From NCBI GenBank assembly GCA_016840695.1, contig JAEORV010000013.1, forward strand, positions 1-11,424: a stretch of DNA of 11,424 nucleotides. The letters are read 5' to 3'. A program made the translations under genes and the position numbers. Shown here one piece after another: positions 1 through 5,537 of the stretch. Below the pieces are notes generated by a model. That model did no database searches and was not told where the DNA came from. It saw only the letters and a list, made by a program, of their open reading frames with translations. The first letter of the stretch is position 1, and every line of letters begins with the position of its first letter. The stretch comes from Promethearchaeota archaeon (GTDB taxonomy: Archaea > Asgardarchaeota > Lokiarchaeia > Sigyniarchaeales > SOKP01).

Positions 1-1
1 A

Positions 2-532
2 GCTAACATAACCAAACTTGAGTTTTAAGGGAGATATGATGCTTTCGTTTATTAACATCGCAGAAAGCTCTGAATTCGTTAATTCCTCAATATTTTTCTC
101 CTCAAAGAGACTTTCTAAATACTTATTAATTCTTGTTTCGTCAATTTCTTTAATCTTCTGTGTTAATATTGATTTCGATTCGCTTGTATTAATTTCACCC
201 AAAGTTGAAAGAATGGTAATTATACAACTTAACGCCATTTCGTGTTGAAGAGCGTGCTTCATTGGTGTTAATACTTTACCTTTGAAAAGATTCTTTAACG
301 TTTTACCAGCTAAAGTCCTGCATCTATAATGTGAATCTGATATAAATAAATTCTCCAAAAATATAAATAATTTTTCACTTTTTGGATCAATAGCTTCTAA
401 AATTTCGATGCTTTCGAGTCTAACATCTATATCTTCTGAGTGTTCAATTAAATCAATTAATAAATCAACAGCAGAAGCCTTATCAATGCTATTTCTAATA
501 AAATCTGCGTGTATAGATTTGGGTGTTAACAT
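2..532 (-). CDS. HEAT-repeat-like protein, N-terminal part (runs off left edge)
   Basis: The minus strand is open from an ATG at 532 to the window edge, 177 codons with no stop, so the C-terminus is missing. I do not recognise a specific family. The sequence is made of amphipathic helix pairs typical of HEAT/Armadillo solenoids: about residues 19-46 (containing VDLLIDLIEHSEDIDVRLES), about 50-77 (FLENLF...YRCRTLAGKTLKNLF) and about 83-106 (PMKHALQHEMALSCIITILS). Such solenoids usually act as protein-binding scaffolds; the partner is unknown. There is no signal peptide or membrane segment, so it is probably cytosolic. It starts 38 bases after the stop of the AMP phosphorylase gene on the same strand with no clear promoter between them, so co-transcription is plausible. 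The start has only a weak purine-rich stretch (TAATAGAGA) before it. Sure of a real gene, moderately sure of the HEAT assignment. Confidence 0.75.
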   Translation of the reverse strand, partial: MLTPKSIHADFIRNSIDKASAVDLLIDLIEHSEDIDVRLESIEILEAIDPKSEKLFIFLENLFISDSHYRCRTLAGKTLKNLFKGKVLTPMKHALQHEMALSCIITILSTLGEINTSESKSILTQKIKEIDETRINKYLESLFEEKNIEELTNSELSAMLINESIISPLKLKFGYVS

Positions 533-570
533 TCTCTATTATTAAGAAATGAAATAAGAAATATTAATTT

Positions 571-2109
571 CTATATTCTTTCAATCATCATACCGCCAAG
601 AATTATTGGTCCACCAGATGAATTATAGATCTTCTCAGCTTTTTTCAATTTTGATCCGCTATCTGAGTAAATCCTAAAGATTAAATCGCCTTCCTTAATT
701 CTTGCACCCTGCTTTTTAAAAATTTCTACTCCAGATGTTTTTGAATGTGGACACCCCGCAGCTTTCGCTATTTGATTGATGATTGAATTGTTAACATCGG
801 TGATGTGTCCTGCTTTCGTTGCAAAAAATTCTTTTTTGTGAGGTCCTAATTTGATATCTTCTGGTTTTATTTCTGGATCGCCGCCTTGAGCTTTTATTAT
901 TTGTTTCATCTTATCATAAGCTTTTCCTGAGCGAAGAATTTCTTTTGCCATGTCTTGTCCCTTCCCTCTCTCAACTTTACCACCCATTTCGAGTAAAATA
1001 CCTGCTAAATCTGTTGATTTCTCAATTAAAGAGTTAGGACCTTCAGAATAGTCTCTTAGTAAGGTTAGAGCTTCTTTAGCTTCAATAGCTGGACCAACTG
1101 CGTGTCCTATGGGTTGATGTGCTAAAGTTAGGGCACATTCAGCGATAATTCCAACGCTTTTTGCGATATCCTTGAACAAAAGAGCAAACTTCTTTCCATC
1201 TGCAGGAGTCGGAAACTTAGTTCCTGGACCGCAAGGGATGTCTAATACGAGCTGCTTCACGCCCATACTAAGTTTTTTGGTGAGGATGGAAGGTATCATG
1301 AGCCCTACTGGATCCATGTGTAATGGGCGTTCAATTTCTATTAAAATGTTATCTGCAGGGGATATATCAAGGGCCCCTCCCCAGATTATGCACGCTTTTT
1401 CGTCTGAAAGTATTTGTTCTACTTCTTCAGAATCGAATGCAATTGGAGCTAAAACTTCCATGCTATCAGCCGTTCCCGATGGGCTTGTGATGGCTCTTGT
1501 GGAGGATTTTGGAATAAACAATCCGGCAGCAGCGACAATCGGAACGATGATAAGCGTTACCTTATTACCGGGGACTCCACCCGTTGAGTGTTTATCGAAG
1601 ACATCATCCCCAAAGTTGAAGAAATCGCCGCTTTTTGTTTCCGCTAACGTGAGTGCCGTCATCTCGTAATTATCCATTCCATTGATCGACACGGCCGTGA
1701 TAAAAGTGGCCAGTTCAATTTGAGACAAGTGTCCAGAAACGGCGTCGTTGATAATGCTATAAATTTCTTCGCTACTTAATTTTTGCCCTTTAACTTTCTT
1801 TTGTATGTAAGCAAAAGAAGCGGGTGCTTCAGTAGGGTGGATGGAGATCTGCTTTATTTGATCTGCGTTCTCAATGTTTTTAAAGGTATCAAGAAAAATT
1901 CCAATTTCTCCGGGAGCAACCATCGAATCAGTATAGGAGATATCTAAAATAGCAATCAATTGCTCCACTCCAACACTTTTAGAACCGATACTTTTTAATA
2001 ATACTCGTTCTCCCGCTTTTTGGCCCAATTCTTCGGCGTCTTTTGAGTTTAAGACCACAACCTTCACGTTTCCCGTCTCAAAATTGATGTTTTTAACTTT
2101 TAATTTCAT
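571..2109 (-). CDS. deoA: AMP phosphorylase (archaeal thymidine-phosphorylase-like)
   Basis: The 512-residue product should convert AMP (also CMP or UMP) and phosphate to the free base and ribose 1,5-bisphosphate. This is the entry step of the archaeal AMP pathway, which feeds ribulose bisphosphate to a form III-type RuBisCO. Visible features are an N-terminal beta domain (about 1-85) present in archaeal AMP phosphorylases but absent from bacterial thymidine phosphorylases, the helical segment GHLSQIELATFI (126-137), the glycine-rich phosphate-binding loop DKHSTGGVPGNK (172-183), and the family signature TRAITSPSGTADSMEVLAP (204-222). Length matches the archaeal family, about 500 residues. 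The ATG at 2109 is preceded by a TATA box at a distance giving a short leader. The partner enzymes, ribose-1,5-bisphosphate isomerase and RuBisCO, are not in the window. The alternative, a pyrimidine phosphorylase, is less likely given the N-terminal domain and length. Confidence 0.93.
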   Translation of the reverse strand: MKLKVKNINFETGNVKVVVLNSKDAEELGQKAGERVLLKSIGSKSVGVEQLIAILDISYTDSMVAPGEIGIFLDTFKNIENADQIKQISIHPTEAPASFAYIQKKVKGQKLSSEEIYSIINDAVSGHLSQIELATFITAVSINGMDNYEMTALTLAETKSGDFFNFGDDVFDKHSTGGVPGNKVTLIIVPIVAAAGLFIPKSSTRAITSPSGTADSMEVLAPIAFDSEEVEQILSDEKACIIWGGALDISPADNILIEIERPLHMDPVGLMIPSILTKKLSMGVKQLVLDIPCGPGTKFPTPADGKKFALLFKDIAKSVGIIAECALTLAHQPIGHAVGPAIEAKEALTLLRDYSEGPNSLIEKSTDLAGILLEMGGKVERGKGQDMAKEILRSGKAYDKMKQIIKAQGGDPEIKPEDIKLGPHKKEFFATKAGHITDVNNSIINQIAKAAGCPHSKTSGVEIFKKQGARIKEGDLIFRIYSDSGSKLKKAEKIYNSSGGPIILGGMMIERI

Positions 2110-2140
2110 GATTTTTAATCGCTTTTAACAGTGATTTGAG

Positions 2141-2156
2141 AGATATATATAATATG
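2141..2156 (-). promoter_or_regulatory. TATA-box promoter of the AMP phosphorylase gene
   Basis: On the minus strand the sequence reads CATATTATATATATCT about 35-45 bases upstream of the ATG at 2109. With the usual archaeal spacing of about 25 bases, transcription would begin near 2120 and give a leader of roughly 10-15 bases. No Shine-Dalgarno-like sequence is visible before the ATG. Assigned from sequence and spacing only. Confidence 0.5.
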
Positions 2157-2295
2157 AATTTACTATAATATGTTTGTTTGGTTTCATACACAATTAAAAA
2201 ATTTACCAAGTTTTATAAAACTAAATCCTCTTTTTTTTTATTGTAATACCGTAGTTTTCTACCATTTTAAATTGTGATATCGGGGATTCTTAAAC

Positions 2296-2613
2296 GTGGC
2301 AGTTGACATTGATAAAGAGACAAATAAAGTAGAAGAGATGGTACTGGATATGGTTAAAAAATTATATCCGGAATTTAAAATAGTGTGTTTAGTTAATAAG
2401 GGTATCGAATTAATCCACGGCGAGGAAAAAAAGGAAATTATTTCTAAAATTCTATATTTATGGTTAGAAAACGAAATTGTCGTTCGTTCAAACGAGTTTC
2501 AACACGAATTAGACGATTCTTTAAAAAAGAAAACCATCAATATTGAAAGGGAAAGTAAAAACAATAATCATAGAAGAATACATAAATTTGACGTGTTTTT
2601 TAAGCCCTTTTGA
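2296..2613 (+). CDS. Small hypothetical protein (orphan)
   Basis: The product is 105 residues, charged and mostly helical in character, with no signal peptide, membrane segment or metal-binding motif. I do not recognise it. The GTG start at 2296 is preceded by an AT-rich TATA-like element (ATTTTAAATT, 2264-2273) at about 25-30 bases, which would suit a leaderless message; an ATG at 2338 is an alternative start. Codon use is AT-rich like the neighbours, and no long frame overlaps on the other strand. The gene ends in TGA 10 bases before the stop of the convergent gene at 2624. The last 25 residues are basic (NNNHRRIHK...). It is the only gene here that uses TGA as its stop, which matters because UGA is recoded in the hdrA-mvhD operon. 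Confidence 0.5.
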   Translation: MAVDIDKETNKVEEMVLDMVKKLYPEFKIVCLVNKGIELIHGEEKKEIISKILYLWLENEIVVRSNEFQHELDDSLKKKTINIERESKNNNHRRIHKFDVFFKPF

Positions 2614-2623
2614 CTGATGCTAT

Positions 2624-3937
2624 TTATAGTTTTATTGAGAATGGAAACTCTTTTATTTGTTCAAGTTGGTTTTGATCGGGATCTTTAAAAAACACATGCA
2701 TCTTGATAGTAAAATCACCTGCCTCTAGTGGCTTGAGTTGGATTTCCCAGGTCATGTGATCATTCGTCTTGAGGGAATATATTTGTTTCGTTGTCGTGCC
2801 TCTCATAACTTTCAGTTTTTCAGGAAATTCGACTTCTATTTTTATATCCAATGCTTCTCCGTCGCTCTTGTTTGAAATTAAAATCTCTAATGGAAACGAC
2901 TTGTCAATCAAGGGAGGTCTTAAATTTCTCGTGGAAATATCTAATGCTGGAGGGGGAGAGATTAATTTAGGTTTTATTATTTGAGTTTCAATGGTAAAGT
3001 CGTATTTTTCATCCAATTCGCACGATAATACTATTGGTCCGATAAAGTTGTCATCTATCTGGAAGTTAGGTTTTATCACGATTTCGACTTGTTTTTGTTG
3101 ACCAGGTTGCACGATAAATGGCAAAGCGGGTTTCTCAGTCGTGGACAAGTTGTCGGAATGGTTCACGTTGACTTTTGTTATTTTTAGCTCTTGAATTTCG
3201 TAGTCATAGAAGGGATGATTTGAGATTACTTGCAATGGTTTAGCGTCAATGGTTAACCCGATATTCATTAATTCTTTTGTCGTGTATTGTTCTTTATCAA
3301 GAGTCAATTTAGTTTTTAGTGATATCTGAGATCTTGTTGTTAACAACACCCTTTTTACGAGGTGCTTTTCCGCCTCGGTGAACTTGTATTTTTCAAAGTC
3401 TTGTTCAACTTTATCAAGATATTTCTTGTTCTTGTCACGAATAGCTACTATTAAATCTGTAACAAGCCTGACAAACACGTGTTCTTTGAAGTAAGAATCG
3501 TCGACCTTTTTTTTTACTTGTTTCAGTAAAGTCAAACCTTGATCGGGTAATGCCTTAATCAAATAGCATAAATACGAGAGAGACGCAAACAATAGATAGT
3601 TATAATTTCTATCTTTTTCATTGTCCAATCTGGGAACGATCTTGAGAGCACTGTTAAAATACTTATGTGCTTCCATAAACTCGTCGAGAAAAAAGCATAT
3701 ATTTCCCGCGTTTCTATACGAAGTTAAAGCAAAATCATATTTTCTCTGTTTGGTAAACGATTTTGCCGCTAAAAAGAAGCTCTCTTCAGCAAGCCTGAAT
3801 TGAAACAATTTTAAATAAGAGTTTCCAACAGAATCAAAAATCTTGCCCGCCTTCTTGAATTCCTTGTTTTTATAGAGGAGTTCTGCTTTATTAAACTGCT
3901 GACGTGTTTTATTTAGCTGTTTTTCATCTTTTCCCAT
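2624..3937 (-). CDS. TPR/SNAP-like helical protein with C-terminal beta-sandwich domains
   Basis: The 437-residue product has two parts. Residues 1 to about 215 are helix pairs in the style of TPR or alpha-SNAP solenoids, with repeated units such as AELLYKNKEFKKAGKIFDSV, AEESFFLAAKSFTKQRKYD, ALTSYRNAGNICFFLDEF and AHKYFNSALKIVP. Residues about 225-437 are beta-rich and resemble two Ig-like or appendage-type sandwiches: one around residues 228-325, with a typical edge pattern (PFIVQPGQQKQVEIVIKP), and one around 335-437 (FPLEILISNKSDGEALDIKI ... MTWEIQLKPLEAGDFTIKMH). No signal peptide or membrane helix is seen, so it is likely cytosolic. A helical solenoid plus C-terminal Ig-like domains is reminiscent of eukaryotic trafficking adaptors; that resemblance is inference from pattern, not from a search. 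A TATA-like element (TTTATAATC) lies just upstream of the ATG. Confidence 0.85.
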   Translation of the reverse strand: MGKDEKQLNKTRQQFNKAELLYKNKEFKKAGKIFDSVGNSYLKLFQFRLAEESFFLAAKSFTKQRKYDFALTSYRNAGNICFFLDEFMEAHKYFNSALKIVPRLDNEKDRNYNYLLFASLSYLCYLIKALPDQGLTLLKQVKKKVDDSYFKEHVFVRLVTDLIVAIRDKNKKYLDKVEQDFEKYKFTEAEKHLVKRVLLTTRSQISLKTKLTLDKEQYTTKELMNIGLTIDAKPLQVISNHPFYDYEIQELKITKVNVNHSDNLSTTEKPALPFIVQPGQQKQVEIVIKPNFQIDDNFIGPIVLSCELDEKYDFTIETQIIKPKLISPPPALDISTRNLRPPLIDKSFPLEILISNKSDGEALDIKIEVEFPEKLKVMRGTTTKQIYSLKTNDHMTWEIQLKPLEAGDFTIKMHVFFKDPDQNQLEQIKEFPFSIKL

Positions 3938-4015
3938 GTCAAGCTCACTATGATTATAAATTAAATGTAGAATTAAAAATTAGGGGAATAATGAAATTTT
4001 CGCTTCATAAAAGTT

Positions 4016-4036
4016 AAAAAAAATGAAAAAAAAAAA
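4016..4036 (-). terminator. Poly-U terminator after the membrane-protein gene
   Basis: On the minus strand, 12 bases after the TAA at 4051-4049, there is a run of eleven T, then CA, then a run of eight T. Archaeal RNA polymerase terminates efficiently at such U-tracts without a strong hairpin. This is the clearest terminator in the window and separates the membrane-protein gene from the TPR/beta-sandwich gene downstream. Confidence 0.7.
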
Positions 4037-4048
4037 TTAATTATAAGA

Positions 4049-4864
4049 TTATTTCTCTATGAGCATCAAGATGAACGATATTAGAATCAGCGTTCCTCCA
4101 AGGGTTCCAACCCAGCCATACAATATATATCCAAGAATTAAAACCATCCACCAGACATAAGGGATAAACTTGATCTTCTCATACATTGACAAAAGCAGAA
4201 GTAAAACGACGATTAGCCCTACAATTCCGTCCCAAATGCTTGCTGTAGTTGCGCCTGCGAATTGAAAGAATATTTCTATGAACGCTAAGATGATACCAAT
4301 TAATGCAACCACTTTAGAGGGTTTAATATCTTTTCCCTTCTTTATTAGCAGTTCTAATATTCCGGCAACTAATACTAATATTCCACTTAACAACCTGCCA
4401 AGAGCTGCTGCTGTCGTTGGTAGAAAGTTTATGAAAAGAAGTTCAAAAAGCAATATTAGGAGCCCAAATAATAGCAATACTTCAAACCTATAGAACTTTT
4501 CCAACGCTTCAATTTTCTTGAGTGTAGGATCTCCAAAATCAATGATATCTAAGGTAAGGATTAAAAGGAGCCCTAGAATCCACAGCATTATTCCATAAAA
4601 GATCCATAATCCGTTTGCGGGTACCATTGCAACCGTATTTACTCCCGCCCAAAATATCAAATTTCCAATCCATATTGTGCTCATGGCACCCATTAAAGCC
4701 ACGATTTTTGGTGAGCCTTCGGGTCCCGTGAAACTAAGAATTGGACCATCCCGGGGAGGACGTTCCTTTTTAGGTTTTTTCTCCTTTGGAGGTTTTTCTT
4801 TCTTTGGTTTTTCTTCTTTAGGAGCTTCTTCTTTAGGAGCTTCTTCTTTAGTTTCTTCTCCCAT
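4049..4864 (-). CDS. Polytopic membrane protein with Lys/Glu/Pro-rich N-terminal tail
   Basis: The 271-residue product begins with a highly charged tail (residues 1-40) built of KEEAPKEE, KKEKPPKEKKPKKE-type units and is then almost entirely hydrophobic. I count about eight likely membrane helices, at about 54-75, 81-106, 127-148, 152-174, 183-204, 209-227, 232-250 and 253-269. Short charged loops separate them, for example DFGDPTLKKIEALEKFYR near 109-127 and KKGKDIKPSK near 175-184. No transporter or enzyme motif was recognised. The tail is probably on the cytoplasmic side and could bind nucleic acid, lipid headgroups or a protein partner; this is inference. The tail is partly encoded by a tandem 15-bp DNA repeat. 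The gene has its own promoter region (4865-4980) and a poly-U terminator, so it looks monocistronic. Confidence 0.85.
   Translation of the reverse strand: MGEETKEEAPKEEAPKEEKPKKEKPPKEKKPKKERPPRDGPILSFTGPEGSPKIVALMGAMSTIWIGNLIFWAGVNTVAMVPANGLWIFYGIMLWILGLLLILTLDIIDFGDPTLKKIEALEKFYRFEVLLLFGLLILLFELLFINFLPTTAAALGRLLSGILVLVAGILELLIKKGKDIKPSKVVALIGIILAFIEIFFQFAGATTASIWDGIVGLIVVLLLLLSMYEKIKFIPYVWWMVLILGYILYGWVGTLGGTLILISFILMLIEK
4811..4850 (-). repeat. Tandem 15-bp coding repeat (about 2.7 copies)
   Basis: On the plus strand TTCTTCTTTAGGAGC occurs at 4811-4825 and again at 4826-4840, followed by ten matching bases at 4841-4850. On the coding strand each copy encodes one APKEE-type unit of the charged tail. 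The period is a multiple of three, so copy-number change would lengthen or shorten the tail without shifting frame. Confidence 0.9.
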
Positions 4865-4903
4865 GATATTTCACTTTTTTAAAAATTTTTTTTAAATTGT
4901 TAG

Positions 4904-4911
4904 TTTTTATA
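4904..4911 (-). promoter_or_regulatory. Proximal TATA-like box of the membrane-protein gene
   Basis: The minus strand reads TATAAAAA about 40-47 bases before the ATG at 4864, giving a predicted start of transcription near 4882. A second, more distal TATA candidate (AGATATATAA, 4961-4970) would give a leader of about 75 bases containing the inverted repeat at 4912-4933. The sequence alone does not decide between them. Confidence 0.4.
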
Positions 4912-4933
4912 CCTAATTTCAACATAAATTAGG
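4912..4933. repeat. Perfect 8-bp inverted repeat, candidate operator or leader hairpin
   Basis: CCTAATTT, a 6-base spacer, then AAATTAGG. It abuts the upstream edge of the proximal TATA-like box of the membrane-protein gene, where a dimeric regulator would overlap the TFB-binding site. If the distal TATA at 4961-4970 is used, the same bases would instead form a short hairpin in the 5' leader. Confidence 0.5.
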
Positions 4934-5058
4934 ATTAGTGATAAAATAGGAATATCGCACTTATATATCTTCATGTTACTTATTATTAAAAATTCAATAA
5001 AATGCATTTGTTTTTACAATACTATAATAATTAGAGTCCGAAACCATTGCCATGGTCA

Positions 5059-5094
5059 GTCCTCTTGCGACGATAATTTTTTCGCAAAATTCAT
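5059..5094 (-). ncRNA. SECIS-like RNA hairpin in the 3' UTR of mvhD
   Basis: Starting one base after the mvhD stop codon, the minus-strand RNA reads AUGA (5094-5091), one A, then stem UUUUGCGA (5089-5082), an 11-base loop beginning with a run of A (5081-5071), stem UCGCAAGA (5070-5063, one G-U pair, otherwise Watson-Crick), one G, then GA (5061-5060). UGA(A) opposite (G)GA(C) gives the tandem G.A/A.G pairs of the eukaryotic SECIS kink-turn core, and the loop supplies the unpaired A residues. The lower helix is weak; UCCGAG (spanning the end of mvhD) could pair with UUCGGA near 5042-5037 to close a junction. The element sits as a GC-richer patch in AT-rich DNA. An overlapping alternative hairpin at 5033-5065 also has opposed GA dinucleotides. 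Identified by eye from core motif and pairing; no folding was run. Confidence 0.6.
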
Positions 5095-5095
5095 T

Positions 5096-5524
5096 CTACT
5101 CGGATTTATTTTTTTCTTCTTTCAAAGGGTTACTGCCTAGCTTCTTAATTATTTCCGTGATGCGAGTTGCCTCGTTTTGAAATCTCTGACCTTCTGCGGC
5201 GCTACAGTGAAACATTTGTACCCTCTCTGGAGAAAGTCCCGTTATTCTTAATATTTCTTTTACATATTCAACGTTTCTCTCGGCAACCAAATTTCCCGTT
5301 TCGTAGTCGCATTCTCCGGGATATCATCCAGCAATGATTACTCCATCGGCACCTTTTCCAATTGCGCGCATCATGAGACTTGGCGTTACTCTTCCCGTGC
5401 AATTAATTCTGATCGGCCTAAGCGTTGCGGGATATTGCGCACGAATTGTTCCGGCCATATCAGCACCACCATACCCTCATTTCCAGCATAAAAACGACAA
5501 AATCTTCGTGTTATTTTCGCTCAG
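5096..5524 (-). CDS. mvhD: MvhD/VhuD-type iron-sulfur subunit, selenoprotein with two selenocysteines
   Basis: The 142-residue product is the small Fe-S protein that passes electrons from a [NiFe]-hydrogenase or formate dehydrogenase to HdrA. Reading UGA as selenocysteine (U) gives LCWKUGYGGADMAG with U16 (codon 5479-5477), INCTGRV with C42, and AGUYPGECDY with U67 (codon 5326-5324) and C72. These match the conserved family pattern CxxCxYGGAD, C(S/T)GR and GCxPGxC, with the second and fourth cysteines replaced by U. No in-frame ATG precedes the first motif. The best start is CTG at 5524, six bases after a GAGGTG Shine-Dalgarno, giving the usual family N-terminus (x)SENNTKIL; the upstream in-frame GTG at 5533 is followed at once by TGA. 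It lies 13 bases after hdrA in the same operon and ends in TAG just before a SECIS-like hairpin. A conventional gene caller would keep only residues 79-142. Confidence 0.93.
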
Positions 5525-5530
5525 TGTTCA

Positions 5531-5536
5531 CACCTC
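5531..5536 (-). promoter_or_regulatory. Shine-Dalgarno site that decides the mvhD start
   Basis: The 13-base gap between the hdrA stop and mvhD is AGAGGTGTGAACA on the coding strand. GAGGTG is a six-base match to the archaeal anti-Shine-Dalgarno (GGAGGTGATC complement) and is followed by a six-base spacer and then CTG AGC GAA AAT, which supports CTG as the initiation codon. Confidence 0.65.
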
Positions 5537-5537
5537 T

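Noticed and set aside
18..248. 76-codon open frame on the plus strand at the left edge
   Set aside because: It is antisense to the longer HEAT-like frame, which has repeat structure and runs on to the window edge.
1172..1669. 165-codon open frame on the plus strand
   Set aside because: It lies wholly antisense to conserved AMP phosphorylase motifs and has no promoter or recognisable domain.
2210..2221. Palindrome GTTTTATAAAAC as promoter of the 2296 gene
   Set aside because: It lies about 80 bases upstream of the start, and a closer TATA-like element fits better. It could still be a distal box.
4995..5098. Read-through of the mvhD TAG stop (possible pyrrolysine), with 33 further open codons
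   Set aside because: The 142-residue product already has the full family length, the extension resembles nothing I know, and the same bases are better explained by the SECIS-like pairing. Not excluded absolutely.
5531..5533. GTG start for mvhD at 5533
   Set aside because: The next codon is TGA, and the GTG is part of the Shine-Dalgarno. The overlapping out-of-frame GTG at 5531 stops after six codons.
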